From positions 267,620 through 331,619 of the forward strand of contig NZ_AKWZ02000011.1 of assembly GCF_000306235.2 (NCBI RefSeq): a stretch of DNA of 64,000 nt, written 5' to 3'. The stretch's first letter is position 1; the number at the start of each line of letters is the position of its first letter. Of this stretch, positions 16,452-24,277 are shown in pieces. The notes beneath the pieces were generated by a model. It saw nothing but the letters and a program-made list of their open reading frames with translations, was not told the origin of the DNA and made no database searches. This stretch comes from Leptospira fainei serovar Hurstbridge str. BUT 6 (GTDB lineage Bacteria; Spirochaetota; Leptospiria; Leptospirales; Leptospiraceae). A program made the translations under genes and the position numbers.

Positions 16452-17591
16452 CTATTTTGACGAAATCCATTCCAGGTAGTTCGTAACGGAGAATTCGATA
16501 TTATACTGTTTCGTATTCAAATAATTTCTATAATGCCCTGCCGCGTTTGACAAAACATCATTCGAACTGATGCCTCCTCTGGTCTGAAAACTGCCCGATC
16601 CATATAGCCTATTTTCTGTCAATCGCAGGAAGAATAGCCATGAATCCAGGATCATCCCTCCTCCTATATTCGCTTCTATTCCGTAGCCAGCCGCATCTCC
16701 TATAAAATTCAAGCTCCGTTGATAATGATAATCTCTGAAATGGGAATACCATGTGCTCCCCATGAACGCTCCTTCGAACATCCATCGGCCGTCGGAATAT
16801 CTATACCCGATTCCTACCGGAAGTTCCCACGTAGTATTGGTAAAGCTCAGCCCCATTCCGATAGGTCCGTAAAAGATGGGGTCGGATGCGATCCATTGGT
16901 TCACATCGTAAAGATAATATTTAAAATAAGTATAATGAATTCCGCCCGTCACGAAAAGGCCTTGGCCGTTTTTGCGCGCGTCGGGATCGCTGGATCCTAA
17001 ATATCTTCGGACGGATAAGCTAAGCCTATCCTGTTTCATTTTCAATTTTCCCCTTCCGTCGGCAAAATTCTTCGAACCGCTGAACGTATAGGGTGTATCG
17101 TAAAAACTCCATTCCCGGAATCCGAACTTATCTCCCCTTTCGATGGAAAAATCAGCCAGGGCAAAATCTTCGTCCTTGCCCTGCCCTACTCTTTGGTATC
17201 GTCCGTTACTTCTGTATCCGAAGTCGAGTTCCCATTTTTGCCACCAATGTCTAAGTTCGATTCCTCCATAGGCAAAATTTCGATTATACGAGATTCTAGA
17301 TCCGGCCTTTGCCCCCGAAAGATTCGGATATTTTGTACCGGATTCGAAGATATGCTCTCCTCCGTTTTCGCCCATTAGCAGGGTCGCGGAAGATCTCGCC
17401 CAAAAAGTTTGCCAAAATCCGGTTTTCCGGGACTCGGCCTGTTCATTTTGCGAGGGGACTCCGATGCCGGAATTTTCCTTAGCTGGAATTGAATCTTTTT
17501 TTTCGATTTTTTGTGAGTATATCGATGAAGTGGGGACAGGGAATATCGAAAGGAATAAGAGTGCGGCTATCGAAAGGTATTGTTTTTTCAT
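16452..17591 (-). CDS. Putative outer-membrane beta-barrel protein
   Basis: A 379-residue protein with a clear signal peptide ('LSIAALLFLSIFPV', cleavage near residue 26), a Ser/Glu-rich linker to about residue 55, then Tyr/Trp/Gly-rich alternating stretches typical of beta-barrel strands (for example 'FAYGGIELRHWWQKWELDFGYR'). No TonB box or plug domain is visible, so it looks like a small barrel rather than a haem receptor. I do not recognise the family. It lies directly upstream of hemH in a likely two-gene unit, so a role in iron or haem handling can be suggested but not shown. Confidence 0.65.
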   Translation of the reverse strand: MKKQYLSIAALLFLSIFPVPTSSIYSQKIEKKDSIPAKENSGIGVPSQNEQAESRKTGFWQTFWARSSATLLMGENGGEHIFESGTKYPNLSGAKAGSRISYNRNFAYGGIELRHWWQKWELDFGYRSNGRYQRVGQGKDEDFALADFSIERGDKFGFREWSFYDTPYTFSGSKNFADGRGKLKMKQDRLSLSVRRYLGSSDPDARKNGQGLFVTGGIHYTYFKYYLYDVNQWIASDPIFYGPIGMGLSFTNTTWELPVGIGYRYSDGRWMFEGAFMGSTWYSHFRDYHYQRSLNFIGDAAGYGIEANIGGGMILDSWLFFLRLTENRLYGSGSFQTRGGISSNDVLSNAAGHYRNYLNTKQYNIEFSVTNYLEWISSK

Positions 17592-17611
17592 TTGGTGTCC
17601 GGATCCGGGGA

Positions 17612-17633
17612 GGGTGAAACGATTTCACCCCGG
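17612..17633. promoter_or_regulatory. Candidate parS-like palindrome, copy 1 (upstream of parA)
   Basis: GGGTGAAA-CGA-TTTCACCC followed by CGG, with 8-bp perfect arms around three bases. Copy 2 at 19264-19285 is identical over 22 bases except for one pyrimidine in the spacer. The half-sites are arranged opposite to the canonical chromosomal parS (TGTTTCAC/GTGAAACA). A further imperfect palindrome follows directly (CCCGGTTTCGAACCCGGG, about 17629-17646). Confidence 0.6.
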
Positions 17634-17781
17634 TTTCGAACCCGGGAAATGGAAATACTAGGATCCTCCCCTCCCCGCCCTTGAGCAATCTCGTTTTTTC
17701 GGGCGTAAAGCGATAATGAGACATAGGTTTAGTTGACAAAACAGGTCGAAAGGGGGAACAAGAAGCAAAGGTTTCAATCGA

Positions 17782-18708
17782 ATGAAAGCGAGGACGTTGG
17801 AAATTCATGAGATTCTTTCGGAATACGCGTTAAGCTCCGAAGAAGAGTTTCGAAAAAAAGCCGAAGCTTGGGGGATCCCCGTTCAAGGAAAAGGGAAATA
17901 CAAGGAAGAAGTGTTGGATAAATACTTTCGCAAGAAAAAAACAAAAGGTTTTGAATCGGTGGTGATTGCTGTTTCCAATCAGAAAGGCGGAGAAGGCAAA
18001 ACCACCGTATCTATTTGTCTCGCGGAAGCTTTGGCGAAGTCCGGGCGTCCGGTGCTTTTGATAGATTGGGATGCCCAGGCAAATATAACTCAATTATATG
18101 CCGGCCAAGTCGAAAAGTCGATATTTCATACCTTGGGCTATAGGGGTGATGAAACTGTTTCGATGTCGGAGATTATCGTAAATCTCGCGCCGAATTTGGA
18201 TTTAGTTCCGTCTTCCATTCATCTTGCAAATTTCACGACGCCGTATGAAAGAGATGATTTCGAATTGTTGAAGGACGCGCTTTTACCTGTTCGATCCTCT
18301 TATGAATATATTATAATAGATTGCCCTCCGTCTCTCGGACTGATTTTAGAAAACGCTTTGATCGCCTCCGATCTTGTACTCGTTCCGATTCAAACCCGGG
18401 CGTTTAGTGTGCAAGGTCTAAAGGATCTTCATGGAACCATCGAAAAAATTCGTAAGAAAGCAAATCCTGATTTGGGACTGTTAGGCGCGGTATTGAATCA
18501 ATACGAAGATTCGAGGGCTTTGTCCGGATTGGCGGACGCCATTCGGAAATATTTTCCCGTATTCGATTCGGTGGTTTACCGTCGGGAAGCTATTCCGCAA
18601 TCACAGGCTAAAAGAAAATTGTTATCGGAATACGATCCCAAGGCGATGCAGATGTTTTCGGCTTTAGCCGAAGAGGTGGTAAGGAGGGCGAATGGCAAAG
18701 AGAGCTGA
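17782..18708 (+). CDS. parA: ParA-family partition ATPase with N-terminal extension
   Basis: A 308-residue ParA. The deviant Walker A motif is at residues 68-75, 'KGGEGKTT' (usual KGGVGKTT; signature Lys68 and P-loop Lys73 kept). Walker A' 'LIDWDAQAN' is near 95 and Walker B 'YIIIDCPPSLG' near 175. Residues 1-57 form a helical, Lys-rich extension ('EEEFRKKAEAWGIP...KEEVLDKYFRKK'), as in plasmid ParA proteins that also bind DNA. ParA works with ParB and a centromere site to segregate a replicon. It overlaps parB by 17 bases. Confidence 0.9.
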   Translation: MKARTLEIHEILSEYALSSEEEFRKKAEAWGIPVQGKGKYKEEVLDKYFRKKKTKGFESVVIAVSNQKGGEGKTTVSICLAEALAKSGRPVLLIDWDAQANITQLYAGQVEKSIFHTLGYRGDETVSMSEIIVNLAPNLDLVPSSIHLANFTTPYERDDFELLKDALLPVRSSYEYIIIDCPPSLGLILENALIASDLVLVPIQTRAFSVQGLKDLHGTIEKIRKKANPDLGLLGAVLNQYEDSRALSGLADAIRKYFPVFDSVVYRREAIPQSQAKRKLLSEYDPKAMQMFSALAEEVVRRANGKES

Positions 18709-19393
18709 TTTTGCTGGGATGGATCTATTGACCGCGTTCGGCGGGGAAGATTCTTCTCGAAAAGAGATCACGATTCAGGACATTCTTCCTAACCCGGAGC
18801 AGCCGCGAGTTTTCGGGAGAGAAGAAGTCGGCGATTTGACCGAATCGATGCGAAGGCTGGGATTAATCGAGCCGATCGTGGTTAGAAAAGTCGGTAAGAA
18901 GTTTCAGATAGTCGCGGGAGAAAGGCGCTATCAGGCCGCCAAATCCTTGGGCTGGAAATCCATCGCCGCGGTGGAAACGGACGCGTCGGAAGATCGATGC
19001 TACGAAATGGCCCTAGCGGAGAACGAAAAACGTAAAAGTTTGAATCCCTGGGAAGTCGGACGAGCGATTCAATATCTCCGAAAAGAAAAAAAGAAAACCG
19101 CGGATGAAGTCGCAAAATTACTCGGCTACACGGAGCGGTATGTCAAGCAATTGAGTTCCATCGCTAGATTGGACCAGAAATCCGTAGGCGACCTGCTGCG
19201 AAGCGGGAAGGACGCCTCGGTAAAGAATCTGGAAAGCCTGTTAAAGCGCAAGGAAGGCAGAGGGGGTGAAATGATTTCACCCCGGAAAACCGTCGAGAAA
19301 GTAACCTTGGATTTGAAATCCCTTCCCGTCAAAACTCGCGATTCTTTTTTGCGGGACCTCGCGGTTTTAAAGAAGAAATACGGACTAAATTGA
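18692..19393 (+). CDS. parB: ParB-family centromere-binding protein
   Basis: A 233-residue ParB, compact compared with the usual ~290. The CTP-binding N-terminal domain shows 'ILPNPEQPR' near residue 31 and 'IVAGERRYQAAKSLG' near 72 (canonical GERRxRA). The helix-turn-helix is near 133-155 ('TADEVAKLLGYTERYVKQL'). A short C-terminal tail ('TLDLKSLPVKTRDSFLRDLAVLKKKY') may dimerise. The gene begins inside the parA end. A palindrome (19264-19285) lies within its coding sequence near the 3' end. Confidence 0.9.
   Translation: MAKRADFAGMDLLTAFGGEDSSRKEITIQDILPNPEQPRVFGREEVGDLTESMRRLGLIEPIVVRKVGKKFQIVAGERRYQAAKSLGWKSIAAVETDASEDRCYEMALAENEKRKSLNPWEVGRAIQYLRKEKKKTADEVAKLLGYTERYVKQLSSIARLDQKSVGDLLRSGKDASVKNLESLLKRKEGRGGEMISPRKTVEKVTLDLKSLPVKTRDSFLRDLAVLKKKYGLN
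19264..19285. promoter_or_regulatory. Candidate parS-like palindrome, copy 2 (inside parB)
   Basis: GGGTGAAA-TGA-TTTCACCC followed by CGG; with the preceding G at 19263 the arms reach 9 bp. It is the same orientation and near-identical sequence as the copy upstream of parA 1.65 kb away. It encodes part of an apparently unconserved linker in ParB, so protein-level constraint is an unlikely cause. Confidence 0.6.
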
Positions 19394-19512
19394 AGGGATG
19401 TATTTTCAGTTTTGACGGTTTTTGCCCTCGGCAGAATAAATTTTCTAATTGGATAAATTGCGGGACAAAAAAGCATTCCCACTAAAGCGGACTCCGTTCG
19501 CTTAGGGACGAA

Positions 19513-20118
19513 ATGAAAATAGGAATTATCGTAGGATCGCATCGAAAAGAATCTCAATCCGCAAAAGTGGGAGGATTTCTTGCTTTGAAGTTAAAGGAGA
19601 TGTCGGTTCAAACTTGGATTTTCGATTTAGGGAAAACGAGGTTGCCGATTTGGGATGAAAGTTTTTGGGATGGCGGCCTGGAATGGGATTCTCTCTGGAA
19701 ACCGATCGATACGGAACTTAGAAGCTGCGACGGCTTTGTAGTAGTTACTCCCGAGTATGCCGGGATGGCGAGTCCCGCTCTGAAGAATTTCTTTTTATAC
19801 GCCGGGTTGCCCCAGCTTGGTCATAAGCCCGCGTTACTCGCCGGTGTTTCTGCCGGTCGAGGAGGAGCTTTTCCGGTGGATGAGCTTCGCTCAAGCAGTT
19901 ACAAGAATAGCAAACTTTGCTATATCCCGGAACAATTGCTCTTTCGGGACGCCGAACACCTAATCAATCCTGGCGACCCTATTTCCCAAGAAGATTCGTA
20001 TATACGTGAAAGAAGCGTTTTTGCGCTTAAGGTTCTTATCGCGTATTCGGAAGCCCTTTCCGAAGTCAGGGAATCGGGGGTCACGGAGGATCCTCGATTC
20101 AAAAACGGGATGTCTTGA
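19513..20118 (+). CDS. NAD(P)H-dependent FMN reductase-family protein
   Basis: A 201-residue flavodoxin-fold reductase. The phosphate-binding start 'KIGIIVGSHRKESQSAKVGGFL' and the signature 'VVVTPEYAGMASPALKNFF' (usual 'TPEYNGSxPGxLKNxID') define the family. Such enzymes reduce FMN, quinones, azo compounds or chromate with NAD(P)H; the substrate here is unknown. It starts 120 bases after parB and ends three bases before the convergent acyltransferase gene. Confidence 0.82.
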   Translation: MKIGIIVGSHRKESQSAKVGGFLALKLKEMSVQTWIFDLGKTRLPIWDESFWDGGLEWDSLWKPIDTELRSCDGFVVVTPEYAGMASPALKNFFLYAGLPQLGHKPALLAGVSAGRGGAFPVDELRSSSYKNSKLCYIPEQLLFRDAEHLINPGDPISQEDSYIRERSVFALKVLIAYSEALSEVRESGVTEDPRFKNGMS

Positions 20119-20120
20119 TA

Positions 20121-21269
20121 TTAGTCCGGCGTTTGGGGTTTTTTAAAGAGACGTAATATCCTGGCTCCGCCATCCCAGATCAACCAGGGGAGCGCTAGAT
20201 TTACTGCCCATGTGAAGAAGTAAAATGGGACTTGGATCCACCAAGGATCAAACGGATTTTGGGAATGAAAAAAATGAATTACGATCGGATGCAATAGGAA
20301 GATTCCTAGACTTCCTTTTCCTAAAGAGCAAAGAATGCGATAGGGGAGGGGAGGCGTTCCTTTCGCTTCGATATGATTCCCCCAATGAAATAAAATCAAA
20401 AACATTCCTAACGGATAAAAAATCAGATGATTTGAGACTTCAAAATCAAACTTGAAGGTTAATATAATGCTGACCAAGGCATAAACGAGCAAAAGGGCAC
20501 CGAGCAATTTCCAAAACGGGTTCCCTTTCGGAATATTCCCGAGTATGGTTTCCAGTAGAGACGGGTGACGAAATTTCGCCGCGGAAAGAATTCCCGCCAT
20601 AAAAAAGAATATAAAATGAGTCAATAAAACTGGCTCCCAGGTTTTAAATCCCAAGTCGACATAATCGAAAATATGATTGGAGATTATGTTAATCGTTAGC
20701 GAGACAGTGAAAAGAATCGCCCAAGGAATTTTATGAAGGGACCGGAGGATGAAAGGAAAGAATACGTAGGCTTGTATCATCAAGGGAACGAAATAAAACG
20801 GGGCGAACAAGGACCCTTTCAAGTAGGCTAAAATCCATTGCCGCCAATCGGGGGGGAGCCCGAATTTTACGGTCGCTCCGACGAGGAATACACAGGTGTA
20901 GGGTAAGACTAACCCCGAAAACTTGGGTTTCCAGTAAGAGGAAGGACTCGAGTACGAGAGGTAGATTCCCGATGATATTAGAAAGGCGGGAACGGAAAAC
21001 CGAGCTAGATTGGACACAGACAAAGCCCAAGTCGAAAAAGGTTCATTCGGTCCGAAAAACTTGTAATAAGAAGCTAGATGGATGGCGACAATTCCGGAAA
21101 TGGAAATTCCACGGATAAAATCGACGACCGCACTCCTGGCTTTCGGTTTGGCATGAGGTTGGTTAGCGCGGTGGTCGAATAGGGAACGAAAAGAAGGAAT
21201 AAAAAGGAGAAGGATCGCTAGGAATAGCAATCCGACGCCTTCTAAGCTTGAGGAAAGGATAGAATTCAT
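20121..21269 (-). CDS. Acyltransferase-3 family membrane protein
   Basis: A 382-residue polytopic protein with about ten hydrophobic segments. After a first segment and a short basic loop it shows 'SAVVDFIRGISISGIVAIHLASYYKF', the acyltransferase-3 (OafB/NodX-like) signature with the conserved Arg and His. The family O-acetylates or acylates sugars of surface polysaccharides or other lipids at the inner membrane; the target is unknown here. It is divergent from the cyclic-nucleotide-binding gene with a 75-base gap. Confidence 0.8.
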   Translation of the reverse strand: MNSILSSSLEGVGLLFLAILLLFIPSFRSLFDHRANQPHAKPKARSAVVDFIRGISISGIVAIHLASYYKFFGPNEPFSTWALSVSNLARFSVPAFLISSGIYLSYSSPSSYWKPKFSGLVLPYTCVFLVGATVKFGLPPDWRQWILAYLKGSLFAPFYFVPLMIQAYVFFPFILRSLHKIPWAILFTVSLTINIISNHIFDYVDLGFKTWEPVLLTHFIFFFMAGILSAAKFRHPSLLETILGNIPKGNPFWKLLGALLLVYALVSIILTFKFDFEVSNHLIFYPLGMFLILFHWGNHIEAKGTPPLPYRILCSLGKGSLGIFLLHPIVIHFFHSQNPFDPWWIQVPFYFFTWAVNLALPWLIWDGGARILRLFKKPQTPD

Positions 21270-21344
21270 CGAAACGAATAGTCTATTCTATTAGAGAGTT
21301 GGCAAGCTAGATCGAAAAAGTTAGGGAGAGAAAGCAGGAATAGA

Positions 21345-21740
21345 ATGAATAAAATTGCCGTGCAAGCAGGACAAGTGATCTTTCGAGAAGGAGATAATAA
21401 CAATACGATGTATATCGTACTCTCCGGTACGGTAGAAATTTTCTTTACGCACAAAAACACCGCCACGCGGCTCGCGCTAATGAAAAAGGGGGACTTCTTC
21501 GGGGAAATGGCCTTGTTCAGGGCTAAGCCTCGGACAGCCACTGCAAGAGCCGTTTTGGCCACCGAGCTCGCCGCAATCGAGAGTAAGCAGCAATTGGAAA
21601 AGTATCTTCTTTCAAACCCGGAATTTGCCGCTAAAATGGTACGTATTTTGGCGGATCGCCTTGCGAATACGAACGAACTTTTAATCTCGAAGTTAAACGA
21701 AATTACTACGAAAGAAATAGAATATCAGATTCAGGATTGA
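21345..21740 (+). CDS. Stand-alone cyclic nucleotide-binding domain protein
   Basis: A 131-residue protein made of one cNMP-binding beta-roll: 'AGQVIFREGDNNNTMYIVLSGTVEIFF' near the start and the phosphate-binding cassette region 'FFGEMALFRAKPRTATARAV' near residue 52. The Arg and Glu positions of the cassette are kept. There is no DNA-binding helix-turn-helix, so it is not a CRP-type regulator; a regulatory or adaptor role is likely. The family cannot be read further. Confidence 0.82.
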   Translation: MNKIAVQAGQVIFREGDNNNTMYIVLSGTVEIFFTHKNTATRLALMKKGDFFGEMALFRAKPRTATARAVLATELAAIESKQQLEKYLLSNPEFAAKMVRILADRLANTNELLISKLNEITTKEIEYQIQD

Positions 21741-21812
21741 AGAATCTATTAGAGGACTTTCTTCTTTGAATAGTCGGACGTTTAGCCGCCTAACTATAAT
21801 TAATCGAATTTT

Positions 21813-22832
21813 CTAATAGGTGATCCGGTCTTTTCCGGCAGCCTTTGCTTCGTACAACCGAGAATCGGCAATTGAATAAAGCCGACTGCTTTCTTCCGTA
21901 TCTGCAGGGTATTCCGACAGGCCCCCGGAAACGGTGACTTCTATTCCGAAGTCGTTTTTGGAAGAATTTCGAAGATAGGTTCTGAATCTCTCGATCGCAA
22001 CGCTGGAGTTTTCTCGAGTCGTTTCCGGAAGGATAACGGCAAACTCCTCTCCTCCAACCCTACAGCTGATATCCTCCGTTCGAAAAGAATACATAAGGGT
22101 TCCGGCCACAAGCTTTAAGATATCGTCGCCGAATGCATGGCCCTTCGAGTCGTTGATTTTTTTAAAATCATCAAGATCGAAGAGAAAAAGACAAAAGCTA
22201 CGTTTGTATCGCTTGCTTCGAGTTATCTCTTTATTTAGGACAAGATTAAAATAACGTCTATTATAGATGCCTGTGCCTTCGTCGATGACCGCGTTTAGGA
22301 TAATCTCCTCGAACGAATACATGTCCACGATTTTGGGGTTCTCAATGAGACGATTCTTGAGATAAATGTAATCGAGCAACGCCACAATGAAATTCATACT
22401 TCGCCCTAATTTGAGGCTGATATCTTCCGCATGGGAATAAATTTCCTTCCATAACGTGCGGGCTTCCGATTCGGGTAGATCTAGGTTCGCGACGATTCGG
22501 AAAAAATCCGAATAGAAGTAATCGTGCTTCCTTCCCATTTCCTCGAATTTACTCGCCAATCCGGATAATGGCGTCTGTTTATCGTTTACGATTTCTAGAA
22601 TAGCCGATTTGCGTTCCGAAGACAACTGGCCGAGACCTTTAAATCGATCCCGCATTTCTAAAAGTTCGGTCCTTGCCAGACTAGCCGCGTTTTCCTGAGC
22701 GTTTAGAATATTCTCGGCTTCCTTGAGCTCTTGCTCTCCGAGCTTGGAGATTCGTTCGTACAATTCTACAAGCTTTTTGAGTCTTTCGATCTCTTGGTCT
22801 TTCGAGTTCATTTCATCTTCTGGATTTCGCAT
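21813..22832 (-). CDS. Diguanylate cyclase (GGDEF domain) with coiled-coil N-terminus
   Basis: The C-terminal ~165 residues form a GGDEF domain. The active-site motif is 'GGEEF', with 'FDLDDFKKINDSKGHAFGDD' for metal and substrate and an RxxD inhibitory site ('RTED') five residues before GGEEF, so it should make c-di-GMP with product inhibition. The N-terminal ~190 residues are a Glu/Lys-rich coiled coil plus a helical domain, with no membrane span. The start is uncertain. The frame is open to a TTG at 22949 without a ribosome-binding site; ATGs at 22832 and 22811 are more credible. It is divergent from an SDR gene. Confidence 0.88.
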   Translation of the reverse strand: MRNPEDEMNSKDQEIERLKKLVELYERISKLGEQELKEAENILNAQENAASLARTELLEMRDRFKGLGQLSSERKSAILEIVNDKQTPLSGLASKFEEMGRKHDYFYSDFFRIVANLDLPESEARTLWKEIYSHAEDISLKLGRSMNFIVALLDYIYLKNRLIENPKIVDMYSFEEIILNAVIDEGTGIYNRRYFNLVLNKEITRSKRYKRSFCLFLFDLDDFKKINDSKGHAFGDDILKLVAGTLMYSFRTEDISCRVGGEEFAVILPETTRENSSVAIERFRTYLRNSSKNDFGIEVTVSGGLSEYPADTEESSRLYSIADSRLYEAKAAGKDRITY

Positions 22833-22978
22833 TTTCGATACGGAACCGACCCTTGTTTTGTCCCAAACATCGGGCAGAGCATTATGCCTATTTTTTCCGG
22901 GGTATTTTACTGGTAAAATAATTCCTTTCCTGTCTAGCTGGTAAACCAATTAAATGAAGAAAAAGGGCGTTTCTAAAA

Positions 22979-23743
22979 ATGTCAGAAAGCCGTGTTCATA
23001 AAAAAGTTATTATTACCGGGGCCAGTTCCGGTATCGGGAGGGAATTAGCCCTCCTCTACGGAAAGTCAGGTTGTGATTTAGCCGTAACTTCCCGCAGAAA
23101 AAAAGCCTTAGACGATCTCGCCAAGGAAATCAAGGCATTCGGGTCCGGCGGCAAAGTCATAGTGAAGGCGCTTGACGTGTCGGACTCGGAGCAAAATTTC
23201 AAGGTCTTGCCGACTTTAGTCAAAGAGTTGGGCGGCGTAGATCTTTTTATCGCTAATGCAGGCATTTCCACTACATCTTCCTTCGGCGAGAAAAGCTTCC
23301 AAGCGGACAAGAAAGTCATCGAAACGAATCTAATCGGCATGATGGCCGGTGTTTCCGCGTTGATGGGTTTTTTCAAAAAACAAAAGAGCGGTCGGATCGT
23401 AGGGATTTCGTCGGTTGCGTCCTTCCGGGGATTGCCCGGGTCGTCCAGCTATTGCGCATCCAAGGCGGCAGTGTCCACTTATTTGGAAGCGTTGCGCGGT
23501 GAAGTGAGAAATTACGGAATCAAAGTGACAGTGATTCATCCGGGCTTTATCGATACGCCCATCAATCAACAAATGGAATCTAGACCTTTCGTAATTCCCG
23601 TTTCGGTCGGTGCGCAAAAAATTTATAATAGAATCGAGTCAGGTGCCCGTTCCGCAACGGTGCCTTGGTTCCCGTGGGTGTTCGTGGGTGCGTTGATGAG
23701 GATTGTGCCCGAATTTCTCTGGGAGAAAATCGGATCTAAATAG
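22979..23743 (+). CDS. Short-chain dehydrogenase/reductase
   Basis: A 254-residue classical SDR. The cofactor motif 'IITGASSGIGRELALLYG' and 'IANAGIS' precede the catalytic Ser ('GISSVASFRG') and 'YCASKAAVSTYLEAL' (YxxxK). The C-terminal hydrophobic stretch ('PWVFVGALMRIVPEFLW') suggests membrane association, as in DltE-like or lipid-modifying SDRs. The substrate cannot be named. It is followed after 9 bases by the phosphatase gene, suggesting one transcript with it and the NADH dehydrogenase. Confidence 0.87.
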   Translation: MSESRVHKKVIITGASSGIGRELALLYGKSGCDLAVTSRRKKALDDLAKEIKAFGSGGKVIVKALDVSDSEQNFKVLPTLVKELGGVDLFIANAGISTTSSFGEKSFQADKKVIETNLIGMMAGVSALMGFFKKQKSGRIVGISSVASFRGLPGSSSYCASKAAVSTYLEALRGEVRNYGIKVTVIHPGFIDTPINQQMESRPFVIPVSVGAQKIYNRIESGARSATVPWFPWVFVGALMRIVPEFLWEKIGSK

Positions 23744-23752
23744 GGGAGCGCG

Positions 23753-24277
23753 ATGCCGTTTTCGGAAGAACAGGGCTTTGAAAATAAGATTCGGGTTTTA
23801 TTCGTATGTCTCGGGAATATTTGTCGTTCTCCAGCTGCCGAAGGGGCGTTTCAGGATTTGGTCCAAAGAAGGGGAATCGAGCGACTCTTTGAAATCGATT
23901 CCTGCGGGACCTCGCAATATCATATAGGCGAATTACCGGATTTGAGAACTCGCCAGACCGCAAGGAAACGAGGAATTGAGCTCACACATCGAGCGAGGCA
24001 GTTTAAGAAATCCGATTTCGAGGATTTCGATTTTGTCTTAGCGATGGATCGCTCTAATCTGCGCGACTTATTAAGTTTAACCTCCGGAGAAGAAGAAAGG
24101 AAGAAAGTTCATCTTTTTCGTAAATTTCAAAAAGGCGAAGTAAAGGACCATGAAGTGCCGGATCCATATTATGGAACTTTAAAAGACTTCGAAGAGGTCT
24201 TGAATATCGTTTCGGAAGCCTCCGAAGGGTTTCTGGAATTTATCCTGAATAAAAACGGAGCGAGGAATGCCCAATAA
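23753..24277 (+). CDS. Low-molecular-weight protein-tyrosine phosphatase
   Basis: A 174-residue LMW-PTP. The P-loop 'CLGNICRS' places the catalytic Cys at residue 19 and the Arg at 25, and the general-acid Asp lies in 'VPDPYYG' near residue 140. The family dephosphorylates phosphotyrosine proteins, often in exopolysaccharide control, or acts on small phosphate esters. No tyrosine kinase is seen nearby. It overlaps the downstream NADH dehydrogenase gene by 11 bases. Confidence 0.9.
   Translation: MPFSEEQGFENKIRVLFVCLGNICRSPAAEGAFQDLVQRRGIERLFEIDSCGTSQYHIGELPDLRTRQTARKRGIELTHRARQFKKSDFEDFDFVLAMDRSNLRDLLSLTSGEEERKKVHLFRKFQKGEVKDHEVPDPYYGTLKDFEEVLNIVSEASEGFLEFILNKNGARNAQ

Noticed and set aside
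16452..17591. The outer-membrane protein upstream of hemH as a haem receptor
   Set aside because: No plug domain or TonB box is visible and the protein is too short for a TonB-dependent receptor.
17733..17738. TTGACA upstream of parA as a -35 box
   Set aside because: No acceptable -10 hexamer follows at 16-19 bases, and there is no second TGACA at the hem-box spacing.
22833..22949. N-terminal extension of the diguanylate cyclase from a TTG at 22949
   Set aside because: No ribosome-binding site, and it would leave only 29 bases to the divergent SDR start; a downstream ATG is more plausible.
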